Below the pieces are notes generated by a model that saw only the letters and a program-made list of their open reading frames with translations, searched no databases and was not told the origin of the DNA. From assembly GCA_946411565.1 (NCBI GenBank), contig CAMKEM010000016.1:1-48014 (forward strand): a DNA stretch of 48,014 bases. Direction: 5' to 3'. Source of the stretch: an uncultured Prevotellaceae bacterium (lineage in GTDB: Bacteria > Bacteroidota > Bacteroidia > Bacteroidales > Bacteroidaceae). The translations under genes were made by a program, and so were the position numbers. Shown here in pieces: positions 9,057 to 19,202 of this stretch (position 1 is the first letter of the stretch; each line of letters starts with the position of its first letter).

Positions 9057-10460
9057 ATGAAACATATATTGACTCTCATTGTACTTCTATGTACAATTCC
9101 TGCATTCTCGCAGAAGACATACTTCTGTTCACCGAACGGAAAGCCGACTGCTGAAGGAACAATAAGTTCCCCAGTGGATTTCGTTACGGGCATAGAGAAG
9201 ATGTCACGCGCCGATACATTGTATTGCCGCGGAGGTCAATATAACTTATCAACTACCATTCATATAAAGAATAAGGATGGCTTCAAAGGAAACAACACCG
9301 CTATAATGGCTTACAAGAACGAAAAGCCTATTATGGATTTCCGCAAACAGGATTATGGAAAGCGTGGTATCATGGTAGAATCAGACAACGTACACATGAA
9401 AGGTCTGATCATACGCTACACAGGTAAGAATGGTCTCTTCAACACAGGTTCATATTGCATATTTGAAAATCTTGACGTCTATGGTAATGGTGATACTGGC
9501 GTTCAGATGAAGAACGGTCACAGCAACCTTATCCTCAATTGTGACTCTCACGATAACTTCGACTACAAACTTAAGGGTATAGAGGCTGCCGACTTCGGCG
9601 GCAACGCTGACGGCTTTGCAGACAAGCAGTATTATGGCGGTGGCAATACATATCGCGGTTGTCGTGCATGGAACAACTCAGATGACGGATGGGACTTCTA
9701 CGCACACTCTACAGCATATTATGGTGGCACAGTTATCGAGGATTGCATCTGCTACGGTAATGGTCCTGATGAGTACGATGTTCGAAAGCACCCTCGCTAT
9801 GAGACAGACAAGGAATGGTTCGATCAGTTCAAGGGTGAAGGTATTGACATTACCGATAACGATGGTCAGCCAGGTCATGTATCTCTTAGGCACTATACAA
9901 ACTACGGCAACGGCAACGGCTTCAAGCTCGGTGGCAAGCGTACAGTTCACAATGTTACTGTTAAGAATTGTATCTCCGTAAAGAACAGGGTTAAGGGATT
10001 TGACCAGAACAACAACCTCGGCAGTATGTGCTTATATAACAATACAAGTTACCAGAATGGTGAGAACTACGGATTCCACAACAAAGAGGAGGGCGGTAAG
10101 CTTGCTATCCGTAACAGCGTAAGCATCGAAGGCCAAAGAAAAGATGTTTTGCAAACAGCAACAACCGTTCACACGAACAACACATGGGATACCGAAGGCA
10201 TCAATGCATCAGTAGATGACTTCAAGTCTGTTGACTATGACAAATACATTCTCGCAAAGCGTCAGGCAGACGGTTCACTTGCAACAACCCCATTGTTCCG
10301 TCTAACCTCAAAGTCAAAACTCAACAACGCCGGAATATATGTTGGTACGCCATACTCAGGCGATCATCCTAACATCGGCACATACGATGATGGTAAACTG
10401 AACAAGAACGACACAGACATGATTTACTCAGAAAGTTTCTCAGAGGCAATCAGTCTGTAA
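9057..10460 (+). CDS. Secreted PL9-type pectate lyase
   Basis: This 467-residue protein has a signal peptide (MKHILTLIVLLCTIPAFSQ). The mature part is a right-handed parallel beta-helix with many short N/G-rich turns. The block NADGFADKQ...GGGNTYRGCRAWNNSDDGWDFY is the hallmark of family PL9: K190 in ADGFADK corresponds to the catalytic lysine, and the surrounding aspartates to the calcium site of Pel9A. The enzyme would cleave de-esterified homogalacturonan by beta-elimination in the periplasm or outside the cell. It follows the pectinesterase gene but has its own promoter, and the two activities are sequential in pectin breakdown. No sorting domain is obvious at the C-terminus. No SusC/SusD pair or sensor lies next to it, unlike a classical polysaccharide utilisation locus. 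Confidence 0.88.
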   Translation: MKHILTLIVLLCTIPAFSQKTYFCSPNGKPTAEGTISSPVDFVTGIEKMSRADTLYCRGGQYNLSTTIHIKNKDGFKGNNTAIMAYKNEKPIMDFRKQDYGKRGIMVESDNVHMKGLIIRYTGKNGLFNTGSYCIFENLDVYGNGDTGVQMKNGHSNLILNCDSHDNFDYKLKGIEAADFGGNADGFADKQYYGGGNTYRGCRAWNNSDDGWDFYAHSTAYYGGTVIEDCICYGNGPDEYDVRKHPRYETDKEWFDQFKGEGIDITDNDGQPGHVSLRHYTNYGNGNGFKLGGKRTVHNVTVKNCISVKNRVKGFDQNNNLGSMCLYNNTSYQNGENYGFHNKEEGGKLAIRNSVSIEGQRKDVLQTATTVHTNNTWDTEGINASVDDFKSVDYDKYILAKRQADGSLATTPLFRLTSKSKLNNAGIYVGTPYSGDHPNIGTYDDGKLNKNDTDMIYSESFSEAISL

Positions 10461-10547
10461 TTTCCCTCAGATGTACTAACTAATAATCTAATATATATAT
10501 TGTAAGTAAAGAGGATAATAACGAAAAAAGTTTTAGGTAAGTAACAG

Positions 10548-10582
10548 AAACGCCGTAGGGGTTTTCCCTACGGCGTTTCCTC
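10548..10582. terminator. Bidirectional terminator between convergent genes
   Basis: A perfect 13-bp stem AAACGCCGTAGGG / CCCTACGGCGTTT with loop GTTTT (10548-10578) is followed by TCCTCG on the plus strand. It lies between the pectate lyase (plus) and the CvfB-like gene (minus) and probably serves both. Confidence 0.75.
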
Positions 10583-10606
10583 GTATTATAGATTTGTTAT
10601 TACATT

Positions 10607-11485
10607 TTATACCAACTCAATACCATCATCATTGATAGTAATGAGCCTACGCTTATAAAGATCACCTATGGCACGCTTATAGGTTTTCTTGCTAACGCCA
10701 AACTGCTCCTTGATTTCCTCAGCACTACTCTTGTCGCCCAAACGACAACGACCACCACGATACTGGAGATAGCGAAGCAACTGCTCTGCAAAGTCCTCAG
10801 TATGCTGTCTGCCACTCTGCTGAAGAGCAATATCAATCTTTCCGTCAGGACGAATCTTCGTGATATACGCATCTACCCTATCACCTGTGTGGATGTCCTT
10901 GAATACCTGAGAATCATACAGCAAAGCACCATACTTATTCTCTATGATAGCCTTGAAGCCGAGATCAGTCTTTTGCCAGATAAGAGCAGAAACCTTACCA
11001 CCTACATGAATACGCGGACTCTCCTCTTCTTCATCCTGCTTCTCATTAGTCTTTACAAGCTTGTCATTCTCAAGCCATTTCTCCACCTTTGCAGAAGCCA
11101 TGATGCGATAGCTTTCCTCATCGAGATGAACATGAACAATATACGAGCGACCTTCTTCCATACGCTTCTTCTGCTCACGGAATGGACAGAAAAGATCTTT
11201 CATCAATCCCCAATCAAGGAAAGCTCCGAATTCATTCACCCAAGCCACTTCAAGATAGGCAAAATCGCCTACCATGGCCTTTGGCTCAAGAGTGGTAGCC
11301 ACACGACGCTCTTCATTATCGAGATATACAAACACCTCAACCTCATCACCTACCTCAAGACCTTCAGGCACATAACGATTAGGAAGCAATATTTTGCCCT
11401 CCTCATCTCCCTCAAGGTACATGCCGAAATCAACCTTCCAAGCTGCTTTCTGCAGATTCTTCTGTCCTAACAGTATTTTCTTCAT
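10607..11485 (-). CDS. CvfB/YitL-like S1 RNA-binding protein
   Basis: This 292-residue protein begins with an S1-like OB fold ([32 protein letters not shown]). Further S1 domains are around residues 75-140 and 155-225 ([35 protein letters not shown]), and the C-terminus is a winged helix (about 235-292, [27 protein letters not shown]). This is the layout of the CvfB family, whose Gram-positive members bind RNA and affect virulence and growth; the role in Bacteroidetes is not established. The start MKKILLGQ fits the family's short N-terminus and lies inside the end of the upstream ABC gene: the reading frames overlap by 56 nt, so translation is probably coupled. A conserved region upstream of the overlap would argue for a later start, but the family alignment supports this one. 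Confidence 0.85.
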   Translation of the reverse strand: MKKILLGQKNLQKAAWKVDFGMYLEGDEEGKILLPNRYVPEGLEVGDEVEVFVYLDNEERRVATTLEPKAMVGDFAYLEVAWVNEFGAFLDWGLMKDLFCPFREQKKRMEEGRSYIVHVHLDEESYRIMASAKVEKWLENDKLVKTNEKQDEEEESPRIHVGGKVSALIWQKTDLGFKAIIENKYGALLYDSQVFKDIHTGDRVDAYITKIRPDGKIDIALQQSGRQHTEDFAEQLLRYLQYRGGRCRLGDKSSAEEIKEQFGVSKKTYKRAIGDLYKRRLITINDDGIELV

Positions 11486-12134
11486 TATATATCAATCCAT
11501 CTTTAAGGTGAATGCATCTGTCTGTTATTTGCGAGAGTCCTTCGTCATGAGTTACTATCACGAAAGTCTGCCCAAACTTATCCCTCAAATCAAAGAACAA
11601 CTGATGAAGCTCAGCCTTATTCTTTGTGTCAAGCGAACCGGAAGGCTCATCGGCAAAGATAACAGCAGGATTATTAACCAAGGCACGAGCCACAGCAACA
11701 CGTTGTTTCTCACCGCCTGAAAGTTCTGCTGGCTTATGCAAAGCACGATCGGAAAGCCCCATGAACTCAAGCAGTTCTTCTGCACGAGTCTTAGCCTCTT
11801 TCTTGCTTTTTCCTGCGATAAAGGCAGGAATCATTATATTCTCAAGAGCAGTAAACTCAGGCAGGAGCTGATGAAACTGAAACACGAAACCTATATGCTG
11901 ATTGCGGAAATCAGAAAGTTTCTTACCCGACAGTTCATTGACGGCAACACCATCCACAACCACAGTACCGGTATCAGCCTTGTCAAGCGTACCCATAATC
12001 TGCAGAAGTGTAGTCTTTCCCGCACCACTTGGGCCAACGATACTAACGACCTCACCCTTATCTATATGCAGGTCAATACCTTTAAGCACCTGAAGTGAGC
12101 CAAAGGATTTTGTTATATTCTTTATGTCAATCAT
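11430..12134 (-). CDS. lolD: ABC transporter ATP-binding protein, LolD-like
   Basis: This 234-residue ATPase has Walker [10 protein letters not shown] (34-42), Q-loop [15 protein letters not shown], signature LSGGEKQR (138-145), Walker B AVIFADEP and H-loop VTHD. This is the MacB/LolD subgroup that works with FtsX-like permeases; in lipoprotein export LolCDE pulls lipoproteins out of the inner membrane. The C-terminus is extended by about 15 residues beyond the usual end and runs into the CvfB-like gene. No permease gene is adjacent, so the partner is encoded elsewhere; solitary lolD genes are common in Bacteroidetes. The assignment to LolD rather than another MacB-type ATPase is by general resemblance. 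Confidence 0.85.
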   Translation of the reverse strand: MIDIKNITKSFGSLQVLKGIDLHIDKGEVVSIVGPSGAGKTTLLQIMGTLDKADTGTVVVDGVAVNELSGKKLSDFRNQHIGFVFQFHQLLPEFTALENIMIPAFIAGKSKKEAKTRAEELLEFMGLSDRALHKPAELSGGEKQRVAVARALVNNPAVIFADEPSGSLDTKNKAELHQLFFDLRDKFGQTFVIVTHDEGLSQITDRCIHLKDGLIYNEENTVRTEESAESSLEG

Positions 12135-12192
12135 TATATTTTCAATCTACTATTTACAATGCACATTTTTTTCACATATACTAATGTACAAT

Positions 12193-14322
12193 TTAGTCTT
12201 CCTTTCCTGTCAGTTTCTTCTTCATATACTCCCAGAGGCTCTCCTGCTCAGTATGCTGTGCAGCAGCGAATGTCATTGCATCTGGCTGACTACCAAACTG
12301 ATCTGGGAAAATAATCATCACGTTCTTCTGATGATAGTAGCGTGTAAGTTCATCAGGCAGACGCTCCATAGCCGACTTATACGAAACCGTACCCTGACGA
12401 GCCGTTATCACCACAAGCATCTGATGATTCTCAATACTCTCTGCAAGTGAGATAAACTCATTCCAATGCTCCATTTCAACATACTCTGCACGCAAAGTCT
12501 TATGCTTTGCCTGTACAAAGTTGGTGATGAAATCCAACGTATTGTTTCTGCCATGGAACACTATACGACAACCTAAACGCTCTGCAAGTCGAGACAACCT
12601 CTCCAACCAACGATAGAAGCCAGGCTCAAGTTCGGCACGCGAAGGTACAGCCACCTGAAGGGCACGTACAGTATTCAAAGGAATCACGCAACGTGCAATG
12701 ATAATCTGTCGGTTAAGGGAATGGAAGATGCTCTGTGCAAACTGCCCCCAGAACTTTCGTGTAGAATTATCATGGATATGCTGACCGAGAATTATTTCAG
12801 AGCAATCGTATTCCTTGAACGCATGATTAATGCCATTTGCAATATTTGTAGCCAGACGTACTTGTGTAAGAACAGGCACATCGGCAGCAGCAGCCTTCTG
12901 CTGCACATGTTCAAGGAGTTGCTGTCCCTGTCGCTGATTATATGCAACATCTTCATCGTCATATACCACGTTCAAGGCGATCAAACCACGGTTCAGACGT
13001 CTGTTACGCATCATTATACCGAGGTCAAGCAACGTATCACAAGTCTCTGGATATTTCACAGGGATAAGGATCTTCTCATCATCTCCCTTTGGTTCCTCAA
13101 AGTTTGTCCCTTTCTCTTGTTTTTCCTTCAACACAATAGCACGGGAAGCACGATCGGTAACAATGGTTGAAATGATACAAGTGACAAGAATCATTATCAC
13201 CACACCATTAAGCACACTGTCATCAAGAAGATACTTGCCTGGTTCAACCTCCAGTTTCATACCTATCATCACAATGGCAATAGCACCAGCAGCATGGGCA
13301 GAGGTAAGTCCGAACATGAAATGTCCTTCTAATTTGCGCATACGGTAAACGAATGCGCTGAAATATGCCGCCAAAGCCTTTCCTATAGTTCCAAACACCA
13401 CCATACAAGCCATTACCATGATGATGTCGCCACCTGCAAAGAGCAGACGGACATTTATGAGCATACCAACACCAATAAGGAAGTAAGGAATAAAAAGAGC
13501 ATTACCTATAAACTCAAGTCTGTTCATCAAAGGCGATACCGTAGGAATGTATCTGTTGAGAATCAAACCTGAATAAAACGCGCCAAAGATACCCTCAAGA
13601 CCTATCAATTCACTGGCTGCAGCACTAAGGAACATAAGCGAAAGCACAAAGATAAACTGCATCACAGCATCCGAATACCTACGCAGGAAATATCTCGTGA
13701 GACGAGGAATCAACCAAACCGCAACCACACAATAAGCAGAGAACTTCACGGCAAACAATACCCAGAATAGATATCCTGTATTGCCTGTGGCACTCCCAAC
13801 AAGAGCAGCCATAGAGACAAGGGCTATGAAAAGCGAAAGCATGGAAGCACCTACGGAAAGCGTGGTGACAGAATGTTTCTGCAAACCATATCTCGCAACT
13901 ATTGGATAGGCGATAAGCGTATTACTCGACATGATACAGCCAATCAGCACAGATGCCATCGAACTGTAACCAAGATACCAAGTGCAAGAAAAATACGTCA
14001 GGACAAAAGGAATGATGAAAGACAGGAAACCAAATCCCAGCACTTTGCGATAGTCACTCTTGAAACCCTCCATATCCATCTCAAGTCCGGCAAGAAACAT
14101 GATATACAGCAAACCTACCCTACCGAACAATTCAAAACTGGAATCACGTTCAAGAATATTAAGGCCATATTTGCCAACAATGACACCGGCGATCACCATT
14201 CCGATGATATGAGGAATACGCAATTTACCCATGACAATAGGCGCAACAAGGATGATGCAAAGCACCACGAAGAATATCATCGTGGGATTAGTTATGGGGA
14301 AATATTGCGAAATATCTAACAT
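12193..14322 (-). CDS. CPA2-family cation/proton antiporter with C-terminal USP-like domain
   Basis: From the start at 14322 (MLDISQYFPITN) the protein has 709 residues. The first about 390 residues contain 12-13 membrane segments typical of the KefB/NhaA-like CPA2 fold (IPHIIGMVIAGVIVGKYGLNIL, LLYIMFLAGLEMDM, YSGLILNRYIP). The C-terminal about 280 residues are soluble and resemble universal-stress-protein domains (LRNRRLNRGLIALNVVYDDE... and LGCRIVFHGRNNTLDFI). It probably exchanges Na+ or K+ for protons across the inner membrane. An open frame reaches 54 codons further upstream, but those codons are low-complexity and run through the promoter region, so the internal ATG is preferred. It is 58 nt upstream of lolD on the same strand and divergent from asd. 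Confidence 0.85.
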   Translation of the reverse strand: MLDISQYFPITNPTMIFFVVLCIILVAPIVMGKLRIPHIIGMVIAGVIVGKYGLNILERDSSFELFGRVGLLYIMFLAGLEMDMEGFKSDYRKVLGFGFLSFIIPFVLTYFSCTWYLGYSSMASVLIGCIMSSNTLIAYPIVARYGLQKHSVTTLSVGASMLSLFIALVSMAALVGSATGNTGYLFWVLFAVKFSAYCVVAVWLIPRLTRYFLRRYSDAVMQFIFVLSLMFLSAAASELIGLEGIFGAFYSGLILNRYIPTVSPLMNRLEFIGNALFIPYFLIGVGMLINVRLLFAGGDIIMVMACMVVFGTIGKALAAYFSAFVYRMRKLEGHFMFGLTSAHAAGAIAIVMIGMKLEVEPGKYLLDDSVLNGVVIMILVTCIISTIVTDRASRAIVLKEKQEKGTNFEEPKGDDEKILIPVKYPETCDTLLDLGIMMRNRRLNRGLIALNVVYDDEDVAYNQRQGQQLLEHVQQKAAAADVPVLTQVRLATNIANGINHAFKEYDCSEIILGQHIHDNSTRKFWGQFAQSIFHSLNRQIIIARCVIPLNTVRALQVAVPSRAELEPGFYRWLERLSRLAERLGCRIVFHGRNNTLDFITNFVQAKHKTLRAEYVEMEHWNEFISLAESIENHQMLVVITARQGTVSYKSAMERLPDELTRYYHQKNVMIIFPDQFGSQPDAMTFAAAQHTEQESLWEYMKKKLTGKED

Positions 14323-14403
14323 TGATTTATGTTTGTTTTCATCTTTTTGACTGCAAAATTGCAAAAAAATCGGCAAAATAGCGAATAATATCCCAGAAAT
14401 TAT

Positions 14404-14411
14404 TAATTTTG
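14404..14411 (+). promoter_or_regulatory. Promoter -7 box of asd
   Basis: TAATTTTG, 48 nt before the asd ATG; no clear -33 TTTG. A weaker minus-strand box (plus-strand CAAAATTG at 14354-14361) may serve the divergent antiporter gene. Confidence 0.5.
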
Positions 14412-14459
14412 TACCGCAATTTTGAGATTTTTTATAACAACAACTAAAAATTAGAAGAA

Positions 14460-15518
14460 ATGAAAGTAGCAATTGTTGGTGCAAGTGGTGCAGTAGGACA
14501 GGAGTTCCTTCGCGTCCTTGATGAGAGAAATTTCCCTATGGATGACCTCGTTTTGTTTGGTAGTGAGCGTTCAGCTGGTACCAAGTACACATTCCGTGGT
14601 AAGGAATACGAGGTAAAACTTCTCCAGCACAACGATGACTTCAAGGATGTTGACATCGCATTCACAAGTGCTGGCGCTGGTACATCCAAGGAGTTTGCAG
14701 CTGACATTACTAAATATGGTGCTGTGATGATCGACAACTCAAGTGCATTCCGTATGGACGACGACGTGCCATTGGTAGTGCCAGAGTGCAACGCTGAGGA
14801 TGCCCTCAACCGTCCACGCGGTATCATCGCAAACCCTAACTGTACCACTATCATGATGGTAGTAGTACTCAAGCCACTGGAGAAGCTTTCTCACATCAAG
14901 AGAATTCATGTAGCTTCTTACCAGAGCGCATCAGGTGCAGGTGCGGCAGCTATGGCAGAGCTTCAGCAGCAGTATAAGGAGCTTGCCAACGACCAGCAGC
15001 CAACCGTGAACAAGTTCGCTTATCAGCTGGCTTACAACGTAATTCCACAGATTGACGTATTCCAGGACAATGGTTACACCAAGGAGGAGATGAAGATGTT
15101 CAACGAGACAAAGAAGATCATGCACACAGACGCTAAGTGTTCTGCTATGTGCGTTCGTATCTCTTCTCTCCGTGCTCACTCTGAGGCTGTATGGATTGAA
15201 ACAGAGGAGCCAATCACAGTAGAGGCTGCTCAGGAGGCTCTTCGCAATGGCGAGGGCGTAACTCTCGTTGACGATCCAAAGCGTGTTGGTGCAAAGGCTA
15301 ATCCTGATGCAAACAAGGAGACAATGGAAGGTCTGCCTTACCCAATGCCTCTCTACACAGCTGGTAAGGACGATGTATATGTAGGTCGTGTACGTCAGGA
15401 TCTCTCAGATCCTAACGGTCTTACATTCTGGCTCTCTGGTGACCAGATCAAGAAGGGTGCAGCTCTGAACGCTGTTCAGATTGCAGAGTACCTCATCAAG
15501 GTTGGAAACGTAAAGTAA
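14460..15518 (+). CDS. asd: Aspartate-semialdehyde dehydrogenase
   Basis: This 352-residue enzyme reduces aspartyl-4-phosphate to aspartate semialdehyde with NADPH, the branch point to lysine/diaminopimelate, threonine and methionine. The N-terminal Rossmann motif is [15 protein letters not shown]. The catalytic cysteine is C128 in NPNCTT and the active-site histidine is H240 in SLRAHSEAV. Length and motifs are normal for the bacterial enzyme. It is the first gene of a plus-strand series with dxs, trkA and trkH. Only 60 nt separate it from dxs; these contain an imperfect C-rich/G-rich hairpin (CTTTCCCCTCCCCC / GGATGGGGGAAGG). Confidence 0.95.
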   Translation: MKVAIVGASGAVGQEFLRVLDERNFPMDDLVLFGSERSAGTKYTFRGKEYEVKLLQHNDDFKDVDIAFTSAGAGTSKEFAADITKYGAVMIDNSSAFRMDDDVPLVVPECNAEDALNRPRGIIANPNCTTIMMVVVLKPLEKLSHIKRIHVASYQSASGAGAAAMAELQQQYKELANDQQPTVNKFAYQLAYNVIPQIDVFQDNGYTKEEMKMFNETKKIMHTDAKCSAMCVRISSLRAHSEAVWIETEEPITVEAAQEALRNGEGVTLVDDPKRVGAKANPDANKETMEGLPYPMPLYTAGKDDVYVGRVRQDLSDPNGLTFWLSGDQIKKGAALNAVQIAEYLIKVGNVK

Positions 15519-15578
15519 TGAAAGTGGTCTTTCCCCTCCCCCACATGGAGGATGGGGGAAGGTCGAAAATTATAAGAA

Positions 15579-17486
15579 TTGACTGATTTCAGTTTACTGA
15601 ATAAAATAGATTCACCGGAAGATCTTCGGAAACTTCCGGTTGATAAGTTGCCTGAGGTTTGCCAAGAACTGCGCGAGGACATCGTGCAGGAACTTTCGGT
15701 AAACCCTGGGCATCTTGCATCTTCACTCGGCGTAACAGAGCTTACCGTAGCCCTCCATTACGTCTTTTCAACTCCCTACGACCGCATTGTGTGGGATGTG
15801 GGGCATCAGGCTTACGGACATAAGATTCTTACAGGCAGACGTGATGTTTTCTACACAAACAGAAAGTTGCATGGTCTGCACCCATTCCCTTCTCCAGACG
15901 AGAGCGAATACGACACCTTCACTTGCGGACATGCCTCTAACAGCATCTCCGCTGCACTTGGTATGGCTGTTGCAGCCAAACTATCACCAAATACCAAACA
16001 CCCTTCCCCAAAGGTTGTCGCAGTAATCGGCGACGGAGCTATGAGTGGCGGTTTGGCTTTCGAAGGTCTCAACAATGTCAGCTCTTCACCTAATGATCTG
16101 CTCATCATCCTCAATGACAACAATATGTCTATTGACCGCTCCGTAGGCGGTATGAAGCAGTATCTTCTCAACCTCACGACCAATGAGTCATATAACCATT
16201 GGCGCAACAAGGCTGCGGAATGGCTCTCTGATAAGGGTTTCCTGAATGATGACCGTCGCAAGACCATCATCCGACTAAACAATTCCATCAAGTCTGTTCT
16301 CTCACAGCAGCAGAACATCTTCGAGGGATTCAACATCCGCTATTTCGGTCCTGTTGATGGCCATGACGTAAAGGAACTCGTGCGAGTTCTCACACAACTC
16401 AAAGATATGCGAGGTCCGAAACTTCTCCATATCCATACAAAGAAAGGCAAAGGCTACAAGCCTGCAGAGAATGCAGCCACAATCTGGCACGCTCCAGGTA
16501 AGTTTAACCCAGACACAGGTGCACGCATAACAGGCAATGAGGAAAATATGCCTCCTAAGTTCCAAGATGTGTTCGGTGAAACTCTTGTTGAACTTGCCAA
16601 GGAAAATCCACGCATCGTAGGTGTTACGCCTGCCATGCCTACAGGCTGCTCAATGACAAAACTGATGAAAGCCTTCCCTGACCGTGCTTTTGATGTCGGA
16701 ATAGCAGAAGGTCACGCAGTTACATTCTCTGGAGGTATGGCAAAGGACGGTCTTATTCCTTTCTGTAACATTTACAGCGCATTCGCCCAGCGTGCATACG
16801 ACAACATCATCCACGATGTAGCAATAATGCGACTCCCAGTAGTCTTCTGTTTCGACAGAGCTGGACTTGTAGGCGAGGATGGAGCTACCCATCATGGGGC
16901 TTTCGATATGGCAGCCCTGAGACCAGTACCTAATCTCACCATCTCATCTCCGATGGATGAGCATGAGCTTCGCCGATTGATGTTCACCGCCCAACTCCCT
17001 AACAAAGGTCCATTCGTCATTCGCTACCCACGAGGTCGTGGCGTTCTCATCGACTGGCGCTGCCCTCTTGAGGAAATAAAGGTAGGAACTGGCAGAAAAC
17101 TCACTTCAATTGAAGGTGAAGGCGAAGGTATCGCAATCCTCACGATAGGCCCAGTTGGTAACACGGTGGAAAAATTACTATCCACCAACACCCAAGACCT
17201 ACCACCTATCACCCATTACGATATGCGTTTCCTCAAGCCAATTGACGAAGACATTCTTCACGAGGTTGGCAAGAAGTTCAAGAAGGTGATAACCGTTGAG
17301 GATGGTGTTCGCAATGGCGGACTTGGTTCTGCCGTTACCGAATGGTTCCAGGATCATGACTACGATGTCAAGGTAAAGCGTCTCGGCTTGCCAGACCAAT
17401 TTGTTGAGCATGGCACCGTCGCAGAGCTTCAGCACATCGTAGGCATTGACGAGGAAAGCATTAGGGAAGCAATCGCTTCGCTATGA
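15579..17486 (+). CDS. dxs: 1-deoxy-D-xylulose-5-phosphate synthase
   Basis: This 635-residue thiamine-diphosphate enzyme condenses pyruvate and glyceraldehyde 3-phosphate, the first step of the MEP isoprenoid pathway. The ThDP motif [16 protein letters not shown], the HPSP-like substrate loop and the transketolase-type pyrimidine-binding and C-terminal domains are all present. Translation must begin at TTG 15579 or later: a TAA stop sits two codons upstream in frame, and no in-frame ATG exists in the first 100 codons, while family similarity begins right at the TTG ([12 protein letters not shown]). It lies between asd and trkA, and the spacer after it contains palindromic repeat B. Confidence 0.95.
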   Translation: MTDFSLLNKIDSPEDLRKLPVDKLPEVCQELREDIVQELSVNPGHLASSLGVTELTVALHYVFSTPYDRIVWDVGHQAYGHKILTGRRDVFYTNRKLHGLHPFPSPDESEYDTFTCGHASNSISAALGMAVAAKLSPNTKHPSPKVVAVIGDGAMSGGLAFEGLNNVSSSPNDLLIILNDNNMSIDRSVGGMKQYLLNLTTNESYNHWRNKAAEWLSDKGFLNDDRRKTIIRLNNSIKSVLSQQQNIFEGFNIRYFGPVDGHDVKELVRVLTQLKDMRGPKLLHIHTKKGKGYKPAENAATIWHAPGKFNPDTGARITGNEENMPPKFQDVFGETLVELAKENPRIVGVTPAMPTGCSMTKLMKAFPDRAFDVGIAEGHAVTFSGGMAKDGLIPFCNIYSAFAQRAYDNIIHDVAIMRLPVVFCFDRAGLVGEDGATHHGAFDMAALRPVPNLTISSPMDEHELRRLMFTAQLPNKGPFVIRYPRGRGVLIDWRCPLEEIKVGTGRKLTSIEGEGEGIAILTIGPVGNTVEKLLSTNTQDLPPITHYDMRFLKPIDEDILHEVGKKFKKVITVEDGVRNGGLGSAVTEWFQDHDYDVKVKRLGLPDQFVEHGTVAELQHIVGIDEESIREAIASL

Positions 17487-17488
17487 TA

Positions 17489-17634
17489 GAAAGTAAATTC
17501 CCAGTAAATTAAAATCAGTAAATTATTATTTGCAGCATTCGCCAACATAATAATTTCTAATTTACTGAATAAAATTTACTGATTGAATTTTCTTTCAATT
17601 TACTTTCCAAAATAACCGCGCAAGCGGAAGCCCT
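17489..17634. repeat. Palindromic repeat B (AGTAAATT array), first of two copies
   Basis: AGTAAATT occurs at 17492, 17503 and 17517; AATTTACT at 17559, 17573 and 17597, with a degenerate AATTTTCT at 17586. The innermost two pairs mirror around 17541.5. The copy ends with CCGCGCAAGCGGAAGCC, which is nearly the same in the second copy at 19032-19177. Confidence 0.8.
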
Positions 17635-17660
17635 TAAACATAATTTTATTTCTCTAAGAC

Positions 17661-19007
17661 GTGAAAATCGTAATTGCGGGCGCACGCGCCATTGGTACAT
17701 ATCTGGCAAAGCTCCTCTCACGAAACAACGAGGAGATTATTCTCATTGACGACGATGAGGATAGCCTTGATAGTATATCAAACAATTTTGATGTACTCAC
17801 TCTCCATGCCCATCCAGGAAGCATCAGTGCACTACGTCAAGCTGGTGTGCAGCAATGCGATCTCTATATAGCCGTTACACTTGATCAGCACGTCAACCTC
17901 GAGTCATGCGCTATTGCCAAGGCTCTTGGAGCAAAACAGACCGTGGCAAAGGTTGAAGACTATGAGTTTGCGAACCCTGAAAATCAAGAAGTTCTTAAAG
18001 CCTCTGGCGTTGACTCCGTTATCTATCCAGAACTTCTTGGAGCAAAAGACATCATAAACGGTCTTAAGATGTCATGGGTACGTCTGCGTTGGGATGTGCA
18101 TAACGGTGCACTCGTAATGCTTGGCATCAAACTGCGTGAGACTGCAGAGATTCTAAACCAGCCTCTTAAGAAAATATGCGGACCTGAGGAGCCTTATCTC
18201 ATCGTTGCTATCAAACGTGGCAACGAGACAATCATACCTAATGGTAATGACGAGCTGAAGGTTAACGACCTTGCATATTTCATGACCAAGCGCAACTATA
18301 TCCCTCTCATACGCAAGCTCGTAGGTAAGGAAGGATATGCCGACGTGAAGAACGTGATGGTTATGGGCGGTGGCAAGACCGCTGTACGTACAGCCTCTAC
18401 CCTACCCGACTATATGAAGATGAAGATCATCGAGAAGGATCCTGCACGTTGTGAACACCTTAACGAGATTCTTCTTGATGCCGACCGCGTTCTCGTCATC
18501 AATGGTGATGGCCGTGACGTATCTCTCCTCATCGAAGAGGGAATTAAGAACACTCAGGCATTTGTGGCTATAACAGGTAATGCCGAGACCAATATCCTCG
18601 CCTGTCTAACAGCCAAGCGCATGGGCGTACGCAAGACTGTGGCTATGGTTGAGAACCTTGACTACGCAGCAATGGCAGAGAGCCTTGACATCGGTACTAT
18701 CATCAACAAGAAGGCTATTGCAGCCAGTCACATATACGAGATGCTGATGGATGCTGACGTATCAAATGTGCGTTTCCTTATGAATGCCAACGCCGATGTA
18801 GCAGAGTTCGTGGCACAGCCAGGCTCAAAGGTTACACGCAAGAAGGTCTTCGAACTCGGAATACCTTACGGAATGACCATCGGTGGACTTGTTCGCGATG
18901 GTGAGGGAATGCTCGTTCGCGGTGGCACACAGATTCAGGCAGGCGATAATGTCGTTGTCTTCTGTCACAATGCCGATATGAAGAGAATTGAGAAATTCTT
19001 CCTTTAG
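17661..19007 (+). CDS. trkA: Trk potassium transporter regulatory subunit TrkA
   Basis: This 448-residue cytoplasmic protein has two RCK units in tandem (about 1-225 and 228-448), each a Rossmann-like N-domain plus a TrkA_C domain (AEILNQPLKKIC...GNETIIPNGNDEL and KVTRKKVFELGIPYGMTIGGLVRDGE). It would gate the TrkH channel encoded just downstream by binding nucleotide. The start is GTG 17661, after a TAA upstream in frame, and similarity to TrkA begins exactly there. Oddity: the nucleotide-binding glycine motif of the first half reads GARAIG and of the second GGGKTA, so neither is a full GxGxxG; NAD(H) or ATP binding may be altered. Both flanking spacers carry the same palindromic repeat (B and C). 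Confidence 0.92.
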   Translation: MKIVIAGARAIGTYLAKLLSRNNEEIILIDDDEDSLDSISNNFDVLTLHAHPGSISALRQAGVQQCDLYIAVTLDQHVNLESCAIAKALGAKQTVAKVEDYEFANPENQEVLKASGVDSVIYPELLGAKDIINGLKMSWVRLRWDVHNGALVMLGIKLRETAEILNQPLKKICGPEEPYLIVAIKRGNETIIPNGNDELKVNDLAYFMTKRNYIPLIRKLVGKEGYADVKNVMVMGGGKTAVRTASTLPDYMKMKIIEKDPARCEHLNEILLDADRVLVINGDGRDVSLLIEEGIKNTQAFVAITGNAETNILACLTAKRMGVRKTVAMVENLDYAAMAESLDIGTIINKKAIAASHIYEMLMDADVSNVRFLMNANADVAEFVAQPGSKVTRKKVFELGIPYGMTIGGLVRDGEGMLVRGGTQIQAGDNVVVFCHNADMKRIEKFFL

Positions 19008-19031
19008 TAAAATTCGCAGACGCGAAGACTT

Positions 19032-19177
19032 GGAAAGTAAATTACCAGTAAATTAAATTCAGTAAATTAATTGTAACACAAGAATATTCCATACAATTTA
19101 TCATTTTCTGAATATAATTTACTGATTTAATTTACTCCCAATTTACTTTCTAAAACATCCGCACAAGCGGAAGCCTT
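19032..19177. repeat. Palindromic repeat C, second copy of B
   Basis: AGTAAATT occurs at 19036, 19047 and 19061; AATTTACT at 19116, 19129 and 19140. Pairs mirror around 19091.5-19092. Outer steps are exactly 11 bp on both sides and inner steps are 14 and 13. The 3' end ATCCGCACAAGCGGAAGCC matches copy B, while the central 40 bp have diverged. Confidence 0.8.
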
Positions 19178-19202
19178 TCCACAAAGCAATTTACATTCAG
19201 AA

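Noticed and set aside
3858..10460. Classical polysaccharide utilisation locus
   Set aside because: No SusC/SusD-like pair or hybrid sensor is present; only two pectin enzymes are supported.
10802..11470. 222-codon ORF opposite the CvfB-like gene
   Set aside because: It is the antisense shadow of a gene with clear S1 domains; its translation shows no domain.
14323..14484. N-terminal extension of the antiporter
   Set aside because: It would run through the divergent asd promoter and adds a low-complexity segment not typical of CPA2 proteins.
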